From: Odobenus rosmarus divergens | Taxonomy: Eukaryota > Chordata > Mammalia > Carnivora > Odobenidae | Length of the DNA stretch: 64,000 nt | Assembly: GCF_000321225.1 (NCBI RefSeq) | Contig: NW_004450566.1 | Location: 1,328,292-1,392,291, forward strand | Direction: 5' to 3' | Part shown: piece by piece, positions 1 through 11,990 of the stretch | Position numbering within the stretch: the stretch's first letter is position 1 | How the letters are laid out: every line of letters starts with the position of its first letter | The notes under the pieces: model-generated | Told to the model about the DNA's origin: nothing | What the model saw: the letters and a program-made list of their open reading frames with translations, nothing else | The model's database searches: none | Position numbers and translations under genes: made by a program

Positions 1-653
1 GAGGGGCATAGGAAAGGGGTATGATTTGACAGGAGACAGGATAAGGGGAGTTAGCTTCTTCTAATAACTGGAAATCAAGCCCACTGTCCTAGTGCCCAGC
101 TTTACCTGAGTGGGTAAGAATGTCAGGAGCACAGAGTCCCTTGCCCTTTGTCTTTGCCTAAGGTGCTGTGCTGCTTGTGGTGGCTCCATCCAAGAGGCAG
201 GGCCCAGACACTGAGAGAGAATGTATGGGTGCTCTTATAGATCTGGGTGACCCCAAGGAGAAAATTTCTGGGAGGAGTTCGGGAATAAAAATCTATGAGA
301 AGTGGGTAGGGGATGAGACAAACAAGGGAAGGCTCATTTTGCAGCCTGGAAGGAGCACAAAGCCCCTTCAGACAAGATCATCAATAACTGGATACTCAGA
401 GGGCTTTTATCCTACAAATTCAGAGCTTGTCATTTTCATAGATTGGATGCGATAAAGATGCCAATAGGGACAAATGATTTATGTTTTCATATGGGCATTC
501 TGAGATGTATAGAATGTAAATGCCCCATGGACTATAGAGTATGTTATAGAAGAGTCCTCAAATACAGTCACTGGTTCAAACACAGTAACATGTGTACCGC
601 ATCTTGTCTCTCTACCTTTTATCAACCAGCAGGCAATTTACTTAGTAGTTAAA

Positions 654-840
654 AGCAAGGAATCTGGAGCCAGAATGCCTGGGTTTGAATCCTGTCTTTA
701 CCACTGTAAGATACCTACCTAACTGCTCCAGTTCTATCTGTAAAATGCAGTACTTCCTATACAGAATTTCTGTAAGGCTTAAATGGGAAATACTCAGAAT
801 AGAGCTTTACACATAGTAAACACGAAAGTGTTAGCTATTA
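654..840 (+). repeat. MIR SINE
   Basis: Recognisable MIR core: a GGAGCCAGAATGCCTGGGTT block followed by a degenerate CTGTAAAATG segment and a tail. Old and diverged. Confidence 0.75.
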
Positions 841-2355
841 TTTGTGGTTAAAGAAGGTGAAGGAAGAAAGGAAATGGCATGATTATATGCTTGCATATTG
901 CATCTTTGAAACTGACTGTTCCTGGATTGGAAACCATGTCGTTAAACATTCTAAAAAAGTCTACACATCTGAAAATTCTCTAATTTTACACATTGTGCTA
1001 TTTACTTCCAAAATATGTAAAGAGTTCAGAGATAGAAAAGAGAAGGCTCTTTTGATATTATTCACTAATAAAGTCAAAGCTTCATAATAGCCAGAAAGTA
1101 AATGGATGAAATGCTACACCTCAAAATCTGGAAATAGGGATGTTTGTCCAAATTATTCACTTTCTAATGGATGCTAAAGGCAACTGCTCTTAGCAGAAAC
1201 AATGAAAGGAGCTAACTTTTATTTAAAATTAATGTTTAATGACTGCTTATGCTTCAGGAAAATAGAAACATTATAGTTCCCTGCCCAGTTCAATTACTTA
1301 ATATGAGATTAGTCCTACATGAGAGTCATTTGTCAGCAAAAAGGGCTCTTAAAAGTATGTTATAAATCTATCCAGAAAAAAAGAACCACTTTCTTTTTGC
1401 CTTACAGAGAAAAAATTCTAGCTGTGTAAAATACCCCTTGCCAAAACAGTTAAAGACAAATTGGAAAGGCTACCATTTAAGATAAATCATTAAAAGGCTT
1501 TCAAGATGATTAACATATTTTCAAATTGATTCTCTGCCTCAAACAGATGGATTTATGTTATGGAATATTTTAATATAATCTTTAAATTAGCCTTAGCAGG
1601 TGATATTTTAAAATAAAGTTAATTAGTATTTTCTATTCTAGCAATTCGATCATGTACAACATATTCTTGCCAAATGTGATTTCCTAGTTTTTTTTTTTTT
1701 TGAGGAAAAATAGAAAAAGGACCCCCAAATAATTTAGGGGGCAGGCTAAAGGTGTGATGCCAATTTATGATTTGTGCCAAATGGGTTGTAAAATGGGGTA
1801 TCTTTGGGTCTTGTGGTTGGCTTGGTAAACTCCAGGACACTGACCAAGACCTAGTTGTCTAATCATTTATAGCCATCTTCAGGCCCTGCGAGGTTTTGAT
1901 CAGGCTAATGGAATCTTGTTGACACGGCTTGCGTGTCAGGTCAGGTACAACTTGCAGGAATCTTGGGTCCCTTTTTCTTAGGTGTAGATACTTTTTCAAA
2001 GATAGCTACAGCTACACTGAAGGACTGAGACAGCTTGGAGTCTTACTTTGTTCCCAGGAGAGGAACTTTCTTTTAGTAAAATGTTCCAGAGTCAGCACCT
2101 AGCTCTTCCAGCAGCTGGAAAGCTGGTTTTGTTTCTCCTTTTATCTTTTCTGCTCTGGTCCCACGCGCTTCCCTGAATACTTTTCTTGAGGGAATTATGA
2201 TCCTTTGGGTTGTTTTACAAAGTTAACCTCTTGGGATATTGTCCAAAATATGCAAAAAGTATCTCATTCTTTTTGGTTTAATTTTCACCTTCAAAATTTA
2301 AAATTGCTGAACTGTAAATGATTTGGGGGGAAATTTAAGTGACATTTCTTTTTTT

Positions 2356-2549
2356 CTTTTAAAGATTTTATTTATTTATTTGACAAAGAGAGACACAGTG
2401 AAAGAGGGAACACAAGCAGGGGGAGTGGGAGAAGGAGAAGCAGGCTTCTCGCCGAGCAGCGAGCCCAATGTGGGGCTCGAGCCCAGGACCCTGGGATCAT
2501 GACCCGAGCCGAAGGCAGACGCTTAACGACTGAGCCACCCAGGCGCCCC
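2356..2549 (-). mobile_element. CanSINE (tRNA-Lys derived)
   Basis: Head at the right (GGGGCGCCTGGGTGGCTCAG on the minus strand) and A/T tail at the left. Flanked by near-perfect duplications AGTGACATTTCTTTTTT at 2338-2354 and 2550-2566. Confidence 0.96.
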
Positions 2550-5509
2550 AGTGACATTTCTTTTTTATATCTTTGGAAGTACTGGGTAATTTTTTTTTAA
2601 GAAGGCAAAGGCGAGAGAATATGAAGGAGCAAGAAGGGATCACAAAGACAAATTAAAATAAAATAAAAGATCATTAAGTGTAACAGAATTAAACAGCATC
2701 AACATGCCTCAGTTTCCATGTGTAGTTTATACATGTACCATGGTCAGATGATGTCATCCAATCACAAAAGCTACATAAAATAAAAACCTGATGTAATCTA
2801 TTTAACCAATCAGGAAGTATATATCTTTCCCATGTTCCATCAGGCACTGACATTACACTGTATTTAGGAGACTTTGCAGGACTGTTGATTTTAGATAACT
2901 AATCAAAGATTAAAAAAATAAAAGCAAACACTGGTTGCTTTGCTGACCAATTCTGTTTAGTTAAAATGATCAATCTGTGCAAATGTGCCTTTAGGCTTAC
3001 AATGTACTCTCCCTAGGAAAAATCATTATAAGAAAGCCCTTCACGACTCTGAAATAGCTATCTAACTAGGGTTTATGTACAAGTTCAAGGCATAGATAGA
3101 GTTTTGCCCTAAAGAGCACGGTGCACAGCCTTTGGTGACCCACAGTTGAGGTTAGACCCTGAAGATGACTATAAGGACTGGCAATCTAAATTACTGTACC
3201 AATGTGGTGTATAGAATGATTTAGGGTGCTCTACCATGGCCAACCCAAGACAGTGCTCTGGGCAAGTTGTCTGAGGTGGCTGTGTTAATTTCCGGAGCCC
3301 CTTCTTCCTCCATACTGTTTCATCTGGCTGTCAGTTTTACCTTGCATGCAATTAAGCTGTGATTAAGGTGTCAGTGGATTTTGTTTTAGAAGGTACAGTT
3401 TATTTTATAGTAAAGGAGAACACCTGACAATAGGAAAAATCTTCCTTCTTTCTTGTGAGGGAGAAAACCAACCAATCAGCAACCAAAAAATGTCTTTTGT
3501 GCACCTGCTAGGGAGGGCACATGGAAGAGCAAGATATGACTTTGCCCTCCTGGGACTTCCACCTTAGGTGTGGACAAAAACATGCCAGCAAAGCTGTAAC
3601 TCATAATGTACAAGAGAAATGTAAACTACATTGTATAGGCTATGAGCGCCAAAGGAGTGGTGACTCAGTGACAGGCTCCCACAGCTGCCTAACGGGATGA
3701 GATCAAAATAGGGATCAACTGATTATCATCGCAGTAGGAAAAAAAAAAAAAAGCAAAACCATAATTCAGACAGCATTCCATGGACAGCAAAGAAAGAATA
3801 CAGAGAACCACAGGGAGTGTAATAATTGACTATTTTGTCAATATTAAACTTTCAATAAGAATCTTTTTTTTTCTTTTTCTTTTAAAATAAGATTGTTTTA
3901 ACTACCTTGACAGACTAAACTTACATGAGCATTTGAACATAGACGAAAAGAAGTGAGAGCCTTTGGGGTTAAAACTTCGATATGAAATGTATTAAATACA
4001 GAAGATTCTTTTATGAAAGTCTTCTAAAGTTGTCTTACATTTCTTAAATCAATCTGTAGCACATAATCAGTAAAACCGTATCATTTAAACAGAAAAATCA
4101 TGACTTAGAAACTCACCCGTGTGCAGCTGTATCCTATTATGGCTGTAACTTAACACATGAGTTTCAGAAGTTGTTAAAGTTGAGATCAGGCTAACAAATC
4201 TTAACTGTTAAAAAAAAAAGCCTACAGTGAGATGAGACAGCAGACCATGAAGGACTAGATTTGATCACAGGTTGAATGTTGATCATAGTTTATTTTGATT
4301 TGTTAAATCTTACTTATATATTAAAAAATAAATGTATCAGGACAGATGGCCATTAAGTGATCAAGAGGCCACTTTTTTTTTTTTTTTCCATTTTGAAAAA
4401 TTTTCCTCTGGGGCTGAGACTTTCAGTATTTAAATCTATCAAATGTATATATACTGAAAAAAGGATTAGAGAACAGTGCTTATGCCACTAATAGCTGAAC
4501 TGAAATCTGCATTTGTCTCTTAGTATAATTAAAATAAAACCAATTGTATCCTGTAATAAAGTAAAACTAGCATTTGAATAGGCTTCAGTTCACAGTTTAG
4601 ATGCTAAAATGATCAGAATTCAAATTATTGTAATTAAGATGCAGTTGTTAATCCAAAATAAGCTAGTGAGCAGTGGAGGGTTTGTTTTATTTTTCCTTAA
4701 CCATATATTTTTAGGCACACTTTGTGGTGGAATGCAATGCAATATGTGAAGAGATTTTACTGCACAAGTACCTTCGTCCCTTACATCCTACTCCATTCCT
4801 TTCTGTGAAATGCAAAAACCATAAATGTATCATCAAATTTATAGATTTCAGATAACTACACTAAAAAGCATGGGACGGAGAAAATACTTTACTCTTGAGG
4901 ATTTTTGCTCTCTTGGGTTGCATACAGCCAGATTCATGATTACTAAGATGTTTTTAATAGCTCTATAGTCTGGTCCAGTTTTTTCAAAGGGTAAAAATGT
5001 ACTTTTTGAAGTATTCACCTACCTGATATAAATAAAAACTTTCATGCAGAAAAATGTTTCCTAAATGGAAATTAATGCACCTCAAATATGTGAGAAATTT
5101 GCTTCTAATTGTGCAATGTTTAGTAACGGTTTCTTCTCACTTTTTCATTATGAAATTTGGGCAAACATATTAATGAAATCTAACATCAGTTTATCAGTCA
5201 ATGCTGGAAACCAACAGATTCTCAAGGCTTCAATGACAATGAAGATCATATTTTTTAACAATCTGTTTTAGGAAAGTTTGCCTTGATTTTGGCTTTCAGT
5301 TAGTCAAAGTGATTTCTCACTACAGCCATGTTTACATTTGCAAATTTTGCATCTTGTGTGAATGGGCAGGAGGGCAAGAGGATTTCTGCTGTTGAAAAAG
5401 CTGCAATTCTTCCTAACTTAGTATCGGGAAGTGTACCTTCAACACATGTCAATATAATATTTTTCCCAACGCAACATAATGCCATAAACTTGCAGATATA
5501 ATCTAGCAT

Positions 5510-5800
5510 CAGTTAACGCCAATGGCTCCCTGTTGCCTGCACTTCTGCGTGATTCCACCTGCCTTTACAGCCTTGTCTCCACCTTCCCCAATGCACTGTT
5601 TTTGTATTGCCTAATAGGTCTTTGGACAAGCTCTTTTCTCCTCAAAAATGCCCTTCCCCTCCGACTCTCCTGTCACATTCCTGTTCAGATGTGCCTATTT
5701 AATGGGTTCTCTCCATATTCCCAGAAGAGTTCATTTCAATGCCCACTCCCTCACCCCCCATTTTTCCATGACATTTTTTACAAATGACAAGGTAATGTAA
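5510..5800 (+). repeat. L2-like LINE fragment
   Basis: The pyrimidine-rich CTCCCTGTTGCCTGC through CTCCTGTCACATTCCTG pattern resembles the L2 3' region. The 84-codon open frame here is a by-product of that composition. Confidence 0.5.
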
Positions 5801-5807
5801 CACTTCT

Positions 5808-6030
5808 GAGAGGCAATGTCTTGTAGAGGCTAAAGATGAGGAGTTGGAATATAGTATTTGAATTCTGGCTCTATCACTCTTTAACAGTGTGACCTTGGGC
5901 AAGCCACTTTAACTTCCAGGAGACTCAGTTCCCTCACCTACAAATAACAGTAGTACTTACATTACTGGTTTGTTGTGAATAAATGTTCCTAGCATAGTGC
6001 CTGTCATCGCATGGTGAGGACTTGATATGC
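5808..6030 (+). repeat. MIR SINE
   Basis: Clear MIR core: GAATTCTGGCTCTATCACT, GTGTGACCTTGGGCAAG, CAGTTCCCTCACCTACAAA and the CATAGTGCCTG tail. Confidence 0.85.
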
Positions 6031-6959
6031 TAGTATTACTATGAATGGATAAAGAGCAAGCCCAAAGATGGCAGATAAGCATATTATACTCTTGTTATGC
6101 GAAGAGTTAACTCTCAGAGTAGAATCTGAAAGTGCAGCCATCTTGAAATCACAGGGATTTCCTTTGAAAAAGCACATGAGGAACTGTCAAGCAGTGGCAA
6201 ACAAAGAGTAAGCTCACACACACACTTTCAAAAGAGCTGACAAGGGCTGCTTTTAGGATAGCTCATCTTTGGTTGTGACACATGACAAATGAAAAGAAAC
6301 TGGATGTTGAACAAAGCCAGGAATGGAAGGCAACATGGAGCTATGCCTTAATTTCCCTGCAAAGAGATTCTGTCTGGTGGTTTGGAGACTCCTAGAGCTA
6401 CTTGTTACAAATTTGAGACATTTAGGCAGTGGAGAAAAACAGTCCAGTGTCAGTTTAGATGAGCAAATTTCAAATTGAGAGCCCACCTTATTTAAAATGT
6501 CTTTCCATTATTTTTCATTTGAAATGTGAAATAGTTCTGGAAAAAAGCAAAAAATTGTTATAGAATTCATTTCCTTCCAGGAAAGAAAATAGAAAAACAA
6601 AGCGCAACTACTGCCAGATGAACACCTTGTCTAAAACAAATGAGAGATTTAATGCATTGCAAAATGCCACTTGGAGGGCCTGCTTGGTGGAGAAAAGCAT
6701 CCAAATAATATCTCCTTAAATGAATGTAACTATCCCCATGTGTATCGGTCTCAGACTAGAAAACTCTCTGGGTGTTTTCTTGACCAACTTGAAGAGAAAA
6801 TTCAATTTACAATTCCTTGTTTTTAAATAAATCAAAAGCCATTGAAGGCAAAAAAAGTTAATCAAATGATCATTTACATCCCTTGTATTATGTGTTTCCA
6901 AAGAATGAAGAGAGAAAAAAACCTGCCCTTGCATTTATAGAAATTAAGAAAAGCATTTT

Positions 6960-6998
6960 GAGAGAGAGAGAAAGAGATTGAGAGAGAGAGAGAGAGAA
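6960..6998. repeat. GA dinucleotide run
   Basis: Interrupted (AG)n in LIX1 intron 1. Confidence 0.9.
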
Positions 6999-9216
6999 TG
7001 TGTTAATGCTCTTTGTTCAACTGTCCTGGGTTTTAAAAATTCTTGGATTGGCTTTTCAACTTGCAGGAAAGCAAGGTAGCAATTTTTCTTAAGGATCTGG
7101 CAGTGATGTACTCAAGTGCTTAGCTCTGTCCTCCTGGCAGGGAGACTGGATTGGGGTCGGGGAAAAGGGGCCACAAGTAACCAGGAGGAGAGGAGGCTGC
7201 TCAGAACCTGCTGTTCAGGGCTGATGGCAGCTTTTTACAAGCTGTATAAAAGATGAGTGTGGTGGCAGCAGCTTATGGGTGTGCCAAAGAAAATGAGTCC
7301 GTGTGCTAAACTCTGGCACATGCACGACAGGCTGCCAAGGCATGGCATAACCCTCAGGCAGACTTCTGATGTTCTCCCCCAGAAAGTGAGTAAGCCTGTT
7401 CCCATTTATTCCATGAGGATGGTGAGTGGTTGGATGTTTCAATGTTATCAGAAGTGCTGGTACAGAAATTTGCCATTTGGCTTACTTTCATTTAGTCATT
7501 TTTCAGATTAGAAACACCTGAGTGGAGAGGATCAGCTGTTTAATACCTACACCTATTAAGCCATGTAAGCAGTTGCAGAGTACAGCCCATTCCAGGGTAA
7601 GCACGCAATGCTATCTGATCAAATTTAGGTTCTATGTTAATGAATGAAATATATGAAATAGGACACTTCCTTATCTTTCCATATAAAAGAGTTCCTGCAA
7701 AGGTCTGGATGACAGAACATAATGTATGTTTTATTTTAATCCCTTTTCTATTTTATTCTCTCTCCTAAACTGTAAACAATTGCTGGGGTTTAGTTAAGCT
7801 TAAAAAGTGGACCATATAATTTCAGATTAAACTTCTTAAATTCACAAGAAACTCAGTGAAAAATTGCTCCTTTATTTCTTTTTACAGCTTCTACTCTCCA
7901 AACCCACAGCATAAGACCCCTGGTTCTATACAATTTATCCAAAGGTTTGAGCAGGTCAAGAGCCCTTTTACCCTTCACTAGAGAATTCAGTGCTATTGTA
8001 GGAGAAAGACATTCTTTTCTTCCCTTTTCACTTAAAGAAACACACTAAACCTGAATAGACTCCAGGCTAGTTTGGGGGAGGAGTGATTTTTATTTGTCTA
8101 GCATAGATATTGACATATGCTTGAAGACAGTATCTAAAAAGAAAGAAGAAAGGAAGATAGGAAGAACGGAAGGAAATAAAGTGCTTTAATATGCCATTAA
8201 AGGGCACATTGGTAACAATTTAATTTCTAAGAAGAAAATTTTATAGAATAAAATGGCCTAACATTTTTTTCTTTATCACACATATGAGAAATATAAACTA
8301 AAAGGACATCTGGAAACTAACATTATTCAGCAATCAGAGAGCAAAAATCCAAGCATTGATGTTTTGATGGAGACAAACATAACAAGATTCACAAAGAAAG
8401 CTGTAACTTATTGAAGAAAAAAAAAATTCCATATGCATTTTACCTTTTGGGCAGTTCCATAGCAAAATTCTATTTCAGAAGCCCTTTGTAATATGAAACT
8501 CACTGTAGATAAGATACAACATGAAGATAGTCTGTTTTGCAGCAGCAGGAAATCAAATTGGTTCCAGAAACTAAGTTACATGACAAATGGTTTAATAGTA
8601 TTGCTAGGATTGGAGAGCTTGATTGAATTATTTTCATAATCATTAAAAAAAAGGATTTTGAAATAACTTTGCCGTAGCTGTTTGGGTTTTTTTTTTTATG
8701 TTGCAGAGGTGGGAAGACTCTAATTTTATTGGCCTTTTAACTAAAATGTTATAATTTGTTACCAAAATTTAAGAGCTCACTGGTGATTTGTTGTTTGCTT
8801 GCAACAAAAATTTTCAGACACAATACTTGATTTAACACAGTTAATATATGTTATTGAGGATTAAACAGGTTAACAAATACAGAATATTTATTATCATATC
8901 TAAGTTATTTTTAGTTTTAATTTCAGTAGCAATCAGCCTTGCTTTATTTAAAAAAGCATCTGGAAGAGGTTCATTAAGTCTTAGGGCAGTCTTGTATTTT
9001 AGGAAAGACTTCCAAACAGTAAGATGTATCACTGACAAAATAACCCAGCGACTAATACCCGTAGGTGAAATGAAAACATTCTCCTGACTGAAGTCAGGAA
9101 CAAGTTAAGTATCACTTAGACCACAGCACACGACTACAGAGATTTAGGAGAAATCACACTTAAATAGGATGTGACTAGACGTTTAGGACTATTTTCAGAA
9201 AACTTTTTCCCCTTCA

Positions 9217-9520
<304 letters not shown>

Positions 9521-9825
9521 AAAGGCTGGCTGACAGGCGGGTTCCCATTGCTTCCTTCTGTTAAACACACCCACCTACAGGCTAGCTGGGGAAGCTCGCT
9601 AATCATGGGACCAGCTTTCCTCTCCAACTAGATTTTGCCTGAATGGTGTACAGCTTTCTGACTTGGCTATTTCTTTTGGTCCTCTACCTTCAAATGCGCT
9701 GTGCCCAGTATAAAATCAAGAAGGTTATTTCTCAAGGAAATTACTTTAGTAACAAAGGAATTTCCAGTTAAGAATTAGTACAATCTAAATTCTTCTTTGG
9801 TAAAGAAGTGCTATAAAGATTATGG

Positions 9826-10334
9826 GTTATGCTGAGTGAAGTAAGTCAATCAGAGAAAGACATGTATCATATGACCTCACTGATATGAGGAATTCTTAAT
9901 CTCAGGAAACAAACTGAGGGTTGCTGGAGTGGTGGGGGTGGGAGGGATGGGGTGGCTGGGTGATAGACATTGGGGAGGGTATGTGCTATGGTGAGTGCTG
10001 TGAAGTGTGCAAGACTGTTGAATCACAGATCTGTACCTCTGAAACAAATAATACATTATATGTTAAAAAAAGAAAAAGAAGATATCAGGAGGGGAAGGAT
10101 GAAGGGGGGGGAATCAGAGGGGGAGACGAACCATGACAGACTATGGACTCTGAGAAACAAACTGAGGGTTCTAGAGAGGAGGGGATGGGAGGATGGGTTA
10201 GCCTGGTGATGGGTATTAAAGAGGGCACGTTCTGCATGGAGCACTGGGTGTTATACACAAACAATGAATCATGGAACACTACATCAAAAACTAATGATGT
10301 AATGTATGGTGATTAACATAATAAAAATTAAAAA
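9826..10334 (+). mobile_element. Carnivore L1, 5'-truncated 3' end
   Basis: Starts in the last part of ORF2 (GCTGAGTGAAGTAAGTCAATC) and runs through the carnivore 3' UTR to an A-rich tail. Flanked by AAAGATTATGG and AAAGATTTATGG duplications. The 3' UTR shows the family's two modules, each containing GAAACAAACTGAGGGTT. The same element occurs reversed at 55014-55721. Confidence 0.9.
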
Positions 10335-10369
10335 AAGATTTATGGATATCGTCAGGGACCAGATTATAT

Positions 10370-10602
10370 ATATTTTTTAAATATTTATTTATTTATTTAT
10401 TTATTTATTTATTTTTTAAAGATTTTATTTATTTGACAGAGAGAGACACAGCAAGAGAGGGAACACAAGCAGGGGGAATGGGAGAGGGAGAAGCAGGCCT
10501 CCCACCGAGCAGCGAGCCCGATGCGGGGCTTGATCCCAGGACCCTGGGACCATGACCTGAGCCGAAGGCAGACGTCCAACGACTGAGCCACCCGGGCGCC
10601 CC
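10370..10602 (-). mobile_element. CanSINE
   Basis: Full head and body with a long TTTATT-rich tail. Duplications CCAGATTATAT at 10359-10369 and 10603-10613. Confidence 0.95.
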
Positions 10603-11528
10603 CCAGATTATATTTTCTACTTGAATTCAGGAGCATCTCTTTGGGAACCAAGTTTAAATTTCTTCCCCCTCACCCAAGTTATGGTAACTTCTGATGGGTA
10701 GTGGCAAGTAAAACTTTGTGCACTGTCTTTTGGCTTGCCTGGGAATGTTGGTTTTCCTATTAATCCTTCAAGGCAATCATTCTCAGGATTGAGTTTAGTG
10801 AAATCTGATATCACTCACTTCCTTTCAGTTCATGGTAGCTCTTTCTATTAAAATTTTCAAGAGAAGCAAAAATATATTTTTCAAAAGAATATAGTTACTA
10901 AAATATCTTAACAGATTTTAATAGATTTCTCTACTTCCCATACCACTCACAACAAGATTAAATAGTTTTTCCACAGGAGACATAAATATAAGTCATGGGA
11001 TTCCATTGTAGTAATTAGGATTTATACCAGATATAAAAGAACAGATCTTAATGGCTGTGATCTATGTTAGTTATTGAAGACTTGTTGAAGACTACTCTAC
11101 TTTTACTTAAAATATTTTTCCAGAGTAGGCACAAGAGAGTGCTCTCCAATGTTCTTTCCAATTTTCAGATTCCATAATTATGTTGTATTATATGATTAAC
11201 TGAAAACAGTTCTTTAAAGACAATATAAAAGTAAAATGTTTTGCATATGATAGGCTTCTTCAGCTAGTTGGTAGAAGGGTGGGCTTAATAAAAGGAAACA
11301 GAAGAAATGGGGCTGTAATAATAATTCTAATCATGACTATTAGTTAGTAAATGCCCACAGGGAGTATATGTTATACACAACAGAGACATGGGGCTGCCCC
11401 ACTGTGCAAAGATACTATTAAAAAGAAAAAGAACTTGAAAGAAGTAGCACTTTATGTTAAGACACTTATTTAGGGTCCCAACGTGTACTTTACATAGGCT
11501 GAGCCAAATAAGAGATCATCAGTATCCT

Positions 11529-11596
11529 TGCCATTCATGAGTTTATAATTTAAAAGAGAAACTGCCATTCATGAGTTTATAATTTAAAAGAGAAAC
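11529..11596. repeat. Perfect 34-bp tandem duplication
   Basis: Two identical 34-base units, 11529-11562 and 11563-11596, each starting TGCCATTCATGAG. The absence of any mismatch suggests a recent slippage duplication. Confidence 0.97.
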
Positions 11597-11800
11597 TAGA
11601 TGGTTTGTAGACAAAAAGCCTATTATTATACAGTGATTGGACACAATGTATAAATGAATGCAAGTACTTTCAGTGTGATACTAAATTGGAAACCAAGATA
11701 TTTAAGGTTCCCATTAGAGAAACAAGAATTCTCAAAGGAATGAGACTGATCATATAAAAATTGGTTGATGCTCAGATTTCAATCAATAAATGGACTTTTT

Positions 11801-11990
11801 GGGACGCCTGGGTGGCTCAGTCGGTTAAGCGTCTGCCTTCGGCTCAGGTCATGATCCCAGGGTCCTCGGATCGAGTCCCACATCGGGCTCCTTGCTCAGC
11901 AAGGAGCCTGTTTCTCCCTCTGCCTGCCTCTGTCTCTCTCTCTCTCTGATAAATAAATAAAATCTTAAAAAAAATACATTAAAAAAATAA
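11801..11990 (+). mobile_element. CanSINE
   Basis: Head GGGACGCCTGGGTGGCTCAG, CT run, AATAAA tail. Perfect 16-bp duplications AATAAATGGACTTTTT at 11785-11800 and 11991-12006. Confidence 0.96.
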
